In this document: positions 1 to 5,047 of the stretch, in pieces | Position numbering within the stretch: position 1 is the first letter of the stretch | How the letters are laid out: each line of letters begins with the position of its first letter | Assembly (NCBI GenBank): GCA_029261955.1 | Contig: JAJDAI010000880.1 | Location: 1-5,047, forward strand | Reading direction: 5' to 3' | Source of the DNA: Deltaproteobacteria bacterium | GTDB taxonomy: Bacteria > Myxococcota_A > UBA796 > UBA9615 | DNA length: 5,047 nt | The notes under the pieces: model-generated | The model's input: only the letters and a program-made list of their open reading frames with translations | What the model was told of the DNA's origin: nothing | Databases searched by the model: none | Made by a program: the position numbers and the translations under genes

Positions 1-20
1 TCCTGACCCCGGGGTCAGGA
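1..20. repeat. Perfect 20-bp palindrome
   Basis: The sequence TCCTGACCCC followed by GGGGTCAGGA is an exact inverted repeat with no spacer. Folded as RNA or single-stranded DNA it gives about 8 base pairs closed by a CCGG tetraloop. It lies about 70 bp beyond the stop codon of the minus-strand lipoprotein gene, so it could act as a transcription end point. No T-tract follows it on either strand within the visible bases, so a classical intrinsic terminator is not supported. It touches the window edge and may be part of a larger element. Its right half is reused in the adjacent direct repeats, which suggests a dispersed palindromic (REP-like) unit. That identity is inference only. Confidence 0.6.
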
Positions 21-43
21 CATCAGAGGGGGTCAGGACATCA
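11..43. repeat. Two direct copies of a 15-bp unit, 18-bp period
   Basis: The unit GGGGTCAGGACATCA occurs at 11-25 and again, identical, at 29-43, separated by the three bases GAG. The first copy shares its first ten bases with the right arm of the palindrome at 1-20. On the minus strand the unit reads TGATGTCCTGACCCC. The identity of the two copies in a short non-coding stretch indicates recent duplication or selection. I see no transposase gene nearby. It could be the edge of a longer array that continues to the left of the window. Confidence 0.7.
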
Positions 44-60
44 CGACGTGACGGCCTCAA

Positions 61-93
61 CCGTGAGTCCGGCGTGAGTCACGCGGCTCACGG
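61..93. repeat. Inverted repeat overlapping the lipoprotein stop codon
   Basis: CCGTGAG at 61-67 pairs exactly with CTCACGG at 87-93 around a 19-base loop. The right arm contains the stop codon of the minus-strand lipoprotein gene (TCA at 88-90, read as TGA). The loop carries a further CGTGAGTCACG near-palindrome at 73-83, and TCACGACGTGA lies just outside at 41-51. Together these give several CGTGA/TCACG half-sites in about 50 bp. A hairpin at the end of the transcript, with a role in mRNA 3'-end formation or stability, is plausible. No U-tract follows, so intrinsic termination is unproven. Confidence 0.4.
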
Positions 94-2313
94 CAGCGGG
101 ATGACCGCCGTGTTGTCCTCTTCGTCACACTCCACGGCCACGTCGTCGGGGTCGGCGATGAGGCGGAGGCGGTCGTAGGTCCCGAGCCAGGGCTCGATGA
201 CGACGGCGGAGTAGACCTCGGTGGCTTCACCGGGCGCCAACACCGCGCCGATCTCCTCCTGCCAGAGCACGTCGGTCCCCAGGAAGTCCTCCTCCACCTC
301 GACCCGCAAGCGGGTGTGCGCCGGCGCGTTGGCGGTGCCCTCGTTGAGGATCTGGGCCCACCACTGCTCGGTGGCCTCGAAGACGGCGCAGGTGCCCCAG
401 ACCGCCAGGCGGAGGTCCGGCGCGGGGGAGGGGTCGGCGCTGGTGTCGAGCTGCACCGACAGCGGCGGAGTCACGCGGAAGCCCGGCACCGACCCGAGCT
501 CCGGCGGCAGGATCGTGAGGTCGTCCGCGACCATGCTCGGGTGGAAGGCGTGCTGGTGCCACACGGGGCGGGCGCCGACCCAGCGGTCGTCGGCGTCCTC
601 CAGCACGTAGATGCCCGGGTCGCCCTGGTCGTTGGTCACGACGATCTCGGCGCTGCCGTCCCCGTCGATGTCCGCGACCACGGGCTGCTCGTTGCGGGTG
701 CCGGAGTTGCGCCAGCCGTGCTCGACGCGCGGGGTGCCGGTTGCGCCGTCGAAGACCCAGAGCCGGCTCTCGTCGCCGTAGACGACCTCGGCCGCGCCGT
801 CCCCTTCGAAGTCGAAGGCGATGGAGCTGGTGGATCCCGAGGAGATGTCCGTCGAGGGCTGCGACCAGAGCACCGTGCCGTCGGTCTCGTAGACCGTGTA
901 GGCGATGAGGCCCGCGACTCCGATCTCGATCGCGCCGTCCCCGTCGAAGTCCGCCAGCGCCGCCGGTCCGCCGTTTCCGCCATCGAGCACCGGCCAGCTC
1001 TGGGTCTGCGTGCAGTCGTGCTCCAGGACCCGCACGACGTCGTAGCCCGTCACCACGATCTCACCGAAGCCGTCGCCGTCCAGGTCCGCGACGGCGGGGT
1101 AGCCGTTCATCTCGGGGGCCATGCAGCGGGTGCTGCCGTCCGCCTCGTAGATCGTGCCGCCGGCCAGGACCTCCAGCACGCCGTCGCTCTCCAGGTCGGC
1201 GGCGAAGCTGTGGAAGCCGCCGTTCAGGTAGGACAGGTCGACGCCTGCCCCGCCCGAGCCCGTCCAGAGCAGCTCGCCGTCGGCGCCGGCGAAGACCCGG
1301 TTGCCGTAGATCACCTCCACCGTGCCGTCGCCTGTCAGGTCTGCCAGCGCCGGCGCGTGGTGCCGGCACTCGAAGAAGACGTCCGTGTTGATCCACTCGG
1401 TGGCGCCGAGCGGCGTCTGGGCGCCCAGGTAGCACTGGCTGTCCAAGGGGCCCGATGCGCTGCGGTAGGTGGTGACGAGCTCGGGGCTGCCGTCCTCGTC
1501 GATGTCGCCGATCGCGAGGTCGGCCTGGGCGTTGGGGAAGAGCGCTCCGAGGGACGACTCGATGCCCGGCAAGGCGACGGCGGGGGCGCTTCCGTCGCCG
1601 CGCATGAGCGCGATGAAGGGGGCGTCGGTGCCGGCGACGACGGCGACCTCGGGCACGTCGCCGGGGCCAGCGTGCAAGCCGTCGAAGGTGTCGTCCAGGA
1701 GGTGCCCCACCACCGGGCTGTTGATGGAGCGGGCGGTGACGGGGTCGCCGTCGAACTCCACTTCGGCCACCACGAGGCCCGGCTCGGGGTTGAACCAGTT
1801 GTGCTCGGGCAGCACCTCGCAGGTGGGATCGGGGGTGACCGCCGCGCCGGTGGGCGCGCTCTCGCAGGGATCGGGGTCGATGGCGCCGTCGCAGTCGGAG
1901 TCCTTCAGGTCGCCCCAGGCCTCCTCGGCGTCGGGGTGGACGAGCGGGTCGCTGTCGTCGCAGTCGGTGTCGTCCTCCGTGCCGCCCTCGGGATCGCAGG
2001 TGAGCACGGTGAGGTCGGGGTCACCGAAGCCGTCGGCGTCGGCGTCGGGGTGCAGCGACAGGCCGTCGCTCAGCTCGGGGTCGCCCTCATCGACCAGGCC
2101 GTCGCAGTTGTCGTCGAGGCCGTTGCAGACTTCGTCTCGACCGGGGCGGCCGGCGACGTCGGCGGGATCGCCGAGCACCTCGACGCCCGCGCAGGGATCC
2201 CCCGGGGTGATGTCGGGGTTGTCGTCCAGGTCGGTGGGGGACCAGACGGGGTCGAACTCGGTGCAGGTGCAGCCGGCGAGCAGGATCAGGGCGAGGGGCA
2301 GGAGGCGCGTGAT
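88..2313 (-). CDS. Predicted lipoprotein with MopE-type motifs, FG-GAP/VCBS repeats and CARDB-like C-terminus
   Basis: Probably an exported, lipid-anchored cell-surface protein of about 741 residues; its substrate or partner is unknown. Numbering here starts from the ATC codon at 2313. Residues 1-15 read MTRLLPLALILLAGC, a textbook lipoprotein signal with lipobox LAGC and Cys15 as the acylation site. Residues 63-77 (CNGLDDNCDGLVDEG) and roughly 117-150 (DCDDSDP ... DSDCDGAID) match the Cys/Asp-rich motif of MopE-like predicted metal-binding proteins. Seven xDxxGDGxxE-type calcium-loop repeats follow at about 270, 324, 372, 409, 454, 500 and 547, spaced 37-54 residues, as expected for an FG-GAP/VCBS beta-propeller. 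The segment around 581-603 (RPVWHQHAFHP ... DDLTILP) resembles a WNQH-type stretch I recall after such propellers. Residues about 631-741 look like a CARDB adhesion domain, ending with ECDEEDNTA. The start is uncertain: the only conventional start codon near the 5' end, GTG at 2178, would discard the whole signal peptide, and the frame is closed by TGA at 2344-2346. The lipoprotein assignment is firm; ligand binding is inference. Confidence 0.85.
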   Translation of the reverse strand: MTRLLPLALILLAGCTCTEFDPVWSPTDLDDNPDITPGDPCAGVEVLGDPADVAGRPGRDEVCNGLDDNCDGLVDEGDPELSDGLSLHPDADADGFGDPDLTVLTCDPEGGTEDDTDCDDSDPLVHPDAEEAWGDLKDSDCDGAIDPDPCESAPTGAAVTPDPTCEVLPEHNWFNPEPGLVVAEVEFDGDPVTARSINSPVVGHLLDDTFDGLHAGPGDVPEVAVVAGTDAPFIALMRGDGSAPAVALPGIESSLGALFPNAQADLAIGDIDEDGSPELVTTYRSASGPLDSQCYLGAQTPLGATEWINTDVFFECRHHAPALADLTGDGTVEVIYGNRVFAGADGELLWTGSGGAGVDLSYLNGGFHSFAADLESDGVLEVLAGGTIYEADGSTRCMAPEMNGYPAVADLDGDGFGEIVVTGYDVVRVLEHDCTQTQSWPVLDGGNGGPAALADFDGDGAIEIGVAGLIAYTVYETDGTVLWSQPSTDISSGSTSSIAFDFEGDGAAEVVYGDESRLWVFDGATGTPRVEHGWRNSGTRNEQPVVADIDGDGSAEIVVTNDQGDPGIYVLEDADDRWVGARPVWHQHAFHPSMVADDLTILPPELGSVPGFRVTPPLSVQLDTSADPSPAPDLRLAVWGTCAVFEATEQWWAQILNEGTANAPAHTRLRVEVEEDFLGTDVLWQEEIGAVLAPGEATEVYSAVVIEPWLGTYDRLRLIADPDDVAVECDEEDNTAVIPLP

Positions 2314-2381
2314 GGGGGATCGTCGCCGGGGGCAGGCGATCGGTCAACGGGCATGGGTCTCTGAGGGGGGCTCGGAGGCCT
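2314..2381 (-). other. 68-bp gap between tetR and the lipoprotein gene
   Basis: This stretch lies between the tetR stop codon and the lipoprotein signal sequence, both on the minus strand. It holds an ATG at 2354 and a TTG at 2347, each out of frame with the lipobox. A run of five G (2314-2318; five C in the sense direction) sits directly before the ATC codon. No clear Shine-Dalgarno motif precedes ATC 2313, TTG 2347 or ATG 2354. I see no convincing terminator or sigma-70-like promoter, so read-through from tetR is possible. Confidence 0.4.
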
Positions 2382-2987
2382 TCAGTCGTCGTGCAGCGGG
2401 AAGCCGCGCTCCAGGGAGCTGAGCGCGTCCAGACCGAGCTGCCTCAAGTCGTCGCGCCCATCGCCCTCGAACCAGAAGCGCATCGTCGCGCGGATCACCC
2501 CGATGGTGGCGCCCGCGAGCACGCGCGCGCGGATGCGGGCGTTGGCGCCATCCCCGGCCTCGCGCGCGAACGCAGCCTCGATGGCGAGCTCCCAGGCCCG
2601 GTCGACCTCCCGCTCCCGAGCCTTGAGCGAGGGCGAGCTGTCGATCAGCTTCTGGATGGCGAGGATCTGCGGGCGGTGGTCGACGTAGTCCTCGGCGAAG
2701 GAGCGCGTGACACGCCTCAGGGTGTCGAAGACGGACTCCCCGGGCAGCGGCTCGTCGAGGAAGTCCCTGAAGTAGGCCAGGTGGGCTTCCCGGTTGGGAA
2801 AGACCAGGGCCTCCTTGCTGCCGAAGTAGCGAAAGAAGGTGCGCCGGGAGACCACCGCGCGCTCGCAGATGGCGTCCAGCGTGGTTCCGTCGAAGCCCTG
2901 CTTGAAGAACAGCTCCCGCGCTTCGCGCAGGATCGACGCGCGCGTCTGCGCCTTCTTCTGTTCTCGAAGTGAGTGTCGCTCTTCCAC
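2382..2987 (-). CDS. TetR/AcrR-family transcriptional regulator
   Basis: A 201-residue DNA-binding repressor-type protein of normal TetR size. Residues about 10-62 form the TetR N-terminal domain. The helix-turn-helix spans roughly 36-56 (TLDAICERAVVSRRTFFRYF), followed by GSKEALVF, which is the family's characteristic recognition-helix and post-helix signature. The remaining residues are helical and variable, as expected for the ligand-binding and dimerisation domain; the ligand is not predictable. The start is GTG at 2985-2987, the only usable one, because an in-frame TGA lies at 3012-3014. No Shine-Dalgarno precedes it. A TATAAC hexamer (minus strand, 3002-2997) sits 9 bp before the GTG, so a leaderless or near-leaderless transcript is possible. 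The gene is divergent from pfaD across 73 bp, which makes the pfa operon its likely target alongside its own promoter (inference from position). The downstream lipoprotein gene may share its transcript. Confidence 0.92.
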   Translation of the reverse strand: MEERHSLREQKKAQTRASILREARELFFKQGFDGTTLDAICERAVVSRRTFFRYFGSKEALVFPNREAHLAYFRDFLDEPLPGESVFDTLRRVTRSFAEDYVDHRPQILAIQKLIDSSPSLKAREREVDRAWELAIEAAFAREAGDGANARIRARVLAGATIGVIRATMRFWFEGDGRDDLRQLGLDALSSLERGFPLHDD

Positions 2988-3029
2988 TGCAAACCAGTTA
3001 TACCCTGCCGCTCAGACGCAACTGCCACC

Positions 3030-3045
3030 GAGGCGCACTTGCCTC
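3030..3045. promoter_or_regulatory. Candidate TetR operator (GAGGC-N6-GCCTC)
   Basis: GAGGC at 3030-3034 is the exact reverse complement of GCCTC at 3041-3045, giving a 16-bp dyad with a six-base non-symmetric centre. TetR-family dimers bind dyads of this general size, usually next to their own divergent genes. The dyad ends two bases before the pfaD Shine-Dalgarno, so bound protein would block the operon's leader. Five-base arms in GC-rich DNA can occur by chance, so this is a candidate only. Confidence 0.25.
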
Positions 3046-3047
3046 CC

Positions 3048-3052
3048 AGGGG
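3048..3052 (+). promoter_or_regulatory. Ribosome binding site of pfaD
   Basis: AGGGG is followed after eight bases by GTG at 3061. It decides the pfaD start: the open frame continues upstream to about 2839 across the tetR gene, but homology to the PfaD family begins just after this GTG (TFSLGVW). Confidence 0.7.
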
Positions 3053-3060
3053 CGAAAACC

Positions 3061-4680
3061 GTGACCACGACGACCTTTTCTCTCGGAGTCTGGCGCCGGG
3101 GCGCGTCCGCCGCGGCCTTCCGACCCGAGCAGGTTCGTGACGCTGCGCAGCATTTTCGCCAGCCCGCCTTCGTGGTTCAGGCGGGCTCCGGGCATGTCGG
3201 GGTCGGCCTTGGCGGAGACGTCGTCGCGCCCGGGCTGGGCTCCGACGAAGCCGGTTTTCCGCTTCTGGCCTCGTTGCCGCCGCTCTTTCCCGAGTGGTTG
3301 GGCGATCGCAGCTTCAACGAGGCGCACGGGGTCCGCTTCCCCTACGTCGCGGGCGCGATGGCCAACGGGATCGCGACGGTCGATCTGGTCGTCGCCATGG
3401 CGCGCGCCGGGATGCTGGGCTTCTTCGGCGCCGCGGGGCTGTCCCTGGGCCGCATCGAGCAGGCCGTCGACGCCCTGAACGCGGCCCTGGGCGAGGCGCT
3501 GCCCTGGGGCAGCAACCTCATCCATTCCCCCAACGAGCCCGCCCTGGAGGCGGCGGCCGCCGACCTCTACATCCGCCGCGGCGTGCGGCGCGTGTCGGCC
3601 GCGGCCTACATGGCCCTGACGCCGTCGATCGTGCGCTACGCCTGCAGTGGGCTCACGCAGGATCCCGCGGGTCGCATCCTCCGCCGCAACCACGTGTTCG
3701 CGAAGGTCTCGCACCCCGATGTCGCGCGGCACTTCATCAACGCGGCCCCGGACGCGATGCTCGACGCCCTCGTGGCGAAGGGGCTGCTCACGGCCGAGGA
3801 GGGCCGACTCGGGCGCCTCGTGGCCGTCGCCGAGGACATCACCGCCGAGTCCGACTCCGGCGGGCACACGGACAACCGGCCGCTCACGGCGCTCTTCCCG
3901 ACGCTGCTCGGGCTCCGGGACGAGCTCGCGCTGAGCAACGACTTCAGCCGGCCCGTGCGGGTCGGCGCGGCCGGCGGGCTGGGCACCCCGACCGCCGTCG
4001 CCGCGGCCTTCGGGCTGGGCGCGGCCTACGTGCTGACCGGCTCGGTGAACCAGGGCTGCGTCGAGTCGGGCCTGGACCCCAGCGGGCGCGCGATGCTCGC
4101 CGAGGCCGGCCTGAGCGACGTCGTCATGGCGCCCGCGGCCGACATGTTCGAGCTGGGGGTCGAGGTCCAGGTGCTCCAGCGCGGCACGATGTTCGCCGCC
4201 CGCGCCCGCAAGCTCTACCACCTGTACCGGTCCTGCGACTCGCTCGAGTCCATCCCCGCCGCCGACCTCGCGCGGCTCGAGTCCCAGGTCTTCCGCCAGC
4301 CCCTGTCCGAGGCCTGGGCCGACACCCGCGCCTTCTGGATGCAGCGCGACGCGGCCGAGGTCGAGCGGGCTGAGCGCGAGCCGAAGCACAAGATGGCGCT
4401 CGTCTTCCGCTCCTACCTGGGCCGCGCCAGCCGCTGGGCCATCGCGGGCGAAGCCGGGCGGGCCGTCGACTACCAGATCTGGTGTGGGCCAGCGATGGGC
4501 GCCTTCAACGCCTGGACCGCCGGCTCCTTCCTCGCCGACCCGAGCCAGCGCGGCGTCGTCCAGGTCGCCCTGAACCTGCTCGAAGGCGCCGCCGCCGTCA
4601 CCCGGGCCCAGCAGCTCCGCAGCTGCGGCGTGCCCGTGCATCCCTCCGCATTCCAGTTCCGTCCCCGCCCCCTCATTTGA
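3061..4680 (+). CDS. pfaD: PfaD-type enoyl reductase of a PUFA/polyketide synthase
   Basis: This is the trans-acting, FMN-dependent enoyl reductase that saturates enoyl-ACP intermediates made by an iterative PUFA synthase in the cytosol. The predicted protein has 539 residues, about the normal PfaD length. It has the nitronate monooxygenase-like TIM barrel of the family. Recognisable stretches are FPYVAGAMANGI (93-104), GSNLIHSPNEP (about 150-160), DSGGHTDNRP (265-274), the FMN-phosphate-binding GAAGGLGTP (302-310) followed by YVLTGSVNQ (323-331), MFELGVEVQVLQRGTMF (362-378), and WCGPAMGAFN (474-483) near the C-terminus. All look intact, with no frameshift or internal stop. The GTG start has a good Shine-Dalgarno. 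The stop is 11 bp before the PfaA-like gene, so the two form an operon. In myxobacterial pfa clusters this gene is called pfa1 and comes first, whereas in marine gammaproteobacteria pfaD is last. The family call is very secure; the final lipid product is unknown. Confidence 0.95.
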   Translation: MTTTTFSLGVWRRGASAAAFRPEQVRDAAQHFRQPAFVVQAGSGHVGVGLGGDVVAPGLGSDEAGFPLLASLPPLFPEWLGDRSFNEAHGVRFPYVAGAMANGIATVDLVVAMARAGMLGFFGAAGLSLGRIEQAVDALNAALGEALPWGSNLIHSPNEPALEAAAADLYIRRGVRRVSAAAYMALTPSIVRYACSGLTQDPAGRILRRNHVFAKVSHPDVARHFINAAPDAMLDALVAKGLLTAEEGRLGRLVAVAEDITAESDSGGHTDNRPLTALFPTLLGLRDELALSNDFSRPVRVGAAGGLGTPTAVAAAFGLGAAYVLTGSVNQGCVESGLDPSGRAMLAEAGLSDVVMAPAADMFELGVEVQVLQRGTMFAARARKLYHLYRSCDSLESIPAADLARLESQVFRQPLSEAWADTRAFWMQRDAAEVERAEREPKHKMALVFRSYLGRASRWAIAGEAGRAVDYQIWCGPAMGAFNAWTAGSFLADPSQRGVVQVALNLLEGAAAVTRAQQLRSCGVPVHPSAFQFRPRPLI

Positions 4681-4681
4681 C

Positions 4682-4685
4682 GAGG
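4682..4685 (+). promoter_or_regulatory. Ribosome binding site of the PfaA-like gene
   Basis: GAGG lies immediately after the pfaD stop codon, six bases before TTG at 4692. It is the only Shine-Dalgarno match before the conserved KS sequence and supports the TTG start. Its position suggests that ribosomes finishing pfaD reinitiate here. Confidence 0.55.
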
Positions 4686-4691
4686 TCCTCT

Positions 4692-5047
4692 TTGTCCAAG
4701 ACCCCCGCCACCCGCCCGGCCCTCGCGATCGTGGGCGTCAGCGCCCTCTTCCCCGGCTCCGTCGATGCCCGCGGCTTCTGGTCGGACATCCTCGCCGGCC
4801 GCGATCTGCTGAGCGACGTGCCCGAGTCGCACTGGCTCATCGACGACTACTACGACCCCGATCCCAAGGCGGCGGACAAGACCTACGCCAAGCGAGGCGG
4901 CTTCCTGCCCGAGGTCGACTTCGATGCGATGAGCTGGGGCGTGCCGCCTTCGACCATCCCCGCCACCGACACCGCCCAGCTGCTGGCCCTCATCGTGGCC
5001 CAGCGCGTGCTGGAAGACGCCAGCCGCGGCCAGGTCGATTCGCTGGA
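4692..5047 (+). CDS. pfaA: PUFA synthase PfaA-like polypeptide, N-terminal ketosynthase (partial)
   Basis: The window shows only the first 118 codons; the gene runs off the right edge. They encode the start of a beta-ketoacyl synthase domain, which condenses malonyl-ACP extender units with the growing chain. ALAIVGVSALFPGS (10-23) is the KS N-terminal strand. The following HWLIDDYYDPDP (47-58), DKTYAKRGGFLPEVDF (62-77) and GVPPSTIPATDTAQLLALIV (83-102) are specific to PUFA-synthase KS domains of the PfaA/Pfa2 type rather than to ordinary modular PKS or FabF. The catalytic Cys-His-His residues lie beyond the window and cannot be checked. The start is TTG at 4692, giving MSKTPATRPALAIVG; a later start at GTG (the V in AIVG) would cut into the domain. 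The 11-bp gap from pfaD indicates co-transcription and probable translational coupling. Downstream domains (MAT, tandem ACPs, KR, possibly DH) are expected from the family but not seen. A related PUFA-like glycolipid or polyketide synthase is the main alternative. Confidence 0.9.
   Translation, partial: MSKTPATRPALAIVGVSALFPGSVDARGFWSDILAGRDLLSDVPESHWLIDDYYDPDPKAADKTYAKRGGFLPEVDFDAMSWGVPPSTIPATDTAQLLALIVAQRVLEDASRGQVDSL

Larger units (their letters stand above)
2988..3060. promoter_or_regulatory. Divergent tetR / pfaD control region
   Basis: This 73-bp stretch must contain the starting signals for both directions, unless the pfaD promoter lies inside tetR. A minus-strand TATAAC at 3002-2997 differs from the TATAAT consensus at one base and could serve as the tetR -10 element. 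I find no good -35 at 16-18 bp from it. No convincing plus-strand promoter is visible. AT-rich bases are confined to about 2991-3003 in an otherwise GC-rich region, which fits a melting site. The short spacing means a repressor bound here would affect both genes. Confidence 0.5.

Noticed and set aside
1..43. CRISPR array
   Set aside because: The repeats are 15 bp with a 3-bp spacer, far too short for CRISPR repeats and spacers, and no cas gene is present.
316..2364. 682-residue plus-strand open frame opposite the lipoprotein gene
   Set aside because: It is a low-complexity Val/Ala/Arg/Asp/Gly translation caused by the GC-rich complement of the repeated Asp/Gly codons. It has no recognisable domain, while the minus strand reads as a coherent multi-domain protein.
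2365..2381. Terminator after tetR in the C-rich stretch
   Set aside because: No stable symmetric stem and no T-tract can be found, only short chance complementarity in a G/C run.
2391..2972. 193-residue plus-strand open frame opposite tetR
   Set aside because: Antisense shadow; the minus strand has the TetR helix-turn-helix signature over a normal-length protein.
2839..3060. N-terminal extension of pfaD within its long open frame
   Set aside because: It would overlap tetR on the other strand, and its residues do not resemble PfaD. The GTG at 3061 has a good ribosome binding site and matches the family's N-terminus.
2998..4641. 547-residue minus-strand open frame opposite pfaD
   Set aside because: Its composition is that of a GC-rich antisense shadow (Gly/Arg/Ala/Glu/His/Val), and the plus strand carries an intact PfaD with conserved motifs.
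4682..4690. GAGG-T-CCTC hairpin hiding the PfaA-like ribosome binding site
   Set aside because: The arms are separated by a single base, so this hairpin cannot form as drawn.

Overview
This window is GC-rich, tightly packed DNA of the kind found in Myxococcota (myxobacteria and relatives). Three things point there: a large lipoprotein combining MopE-type Cys/Asp motifs, FG-GAP/VCBS propeller repeats and a CARDB-like tail; a polyunsaturated fatty acid (PUFA) synthase locus that begins with its enoyl reductase gene; and frequent GTG/TTG starts. The taxon is inferred from gene content and composition, not from a marker gene.

Layout. Bases 1-87 are a short repeat-rich intergenic tail: a perfect 20-bp palindrome, a 15-bp unit repeated at an 18-bp period, and a cluster of CGTGA/TCACG half-sites with a stem that overlaps the next gene's stop codon. 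Bases 88 to about 2313 (minus strand) encode the secreted lipoprotein. Its lipoprotein signal is obvious, but no ATG, GTG or suitably placed CTG/TTG opens that frame. Bases 2382-2987 (minus) encode a TetR-family repressor, transcribed in the same direction and 68 bp upstream of the lipoprotein signal. A 73-bp divergent intergenic region (2988-3060) separates tetR from the plus-strand operon. That operon holds pfaD (3061-4680, a complete FMN-dependent enoyl reductase) and, 11 bp later, the first 118 codons of a PfaA-like ketosynthase polypeptide (4692 to the window end).

How the genes may work together. PfaD homologues supply the trans-acting enoyl reduction for iterative PUFA/polyketide synthases whose large subunit begins with the ketosynthase seen here, so the two plus-strand genes almost certainly belong to one PUFA-synthase-type lipid pathway. 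The product (EPA, DHA or a related lipid) cannot be read from this window. The divergent TetR gene is the natural candidate local regulator of the operon; this is inferred from position. The lipoprotein may be co-transcribed with tetR, but nothing in its sequence links it to lipid synthesis.

The most notable points are the enoyl-reductase-first gene order with a divergent TetR, the non-canonical or disrupted start of the lipoprotein, and the palindromic/direct repeat cluster at the left edge.
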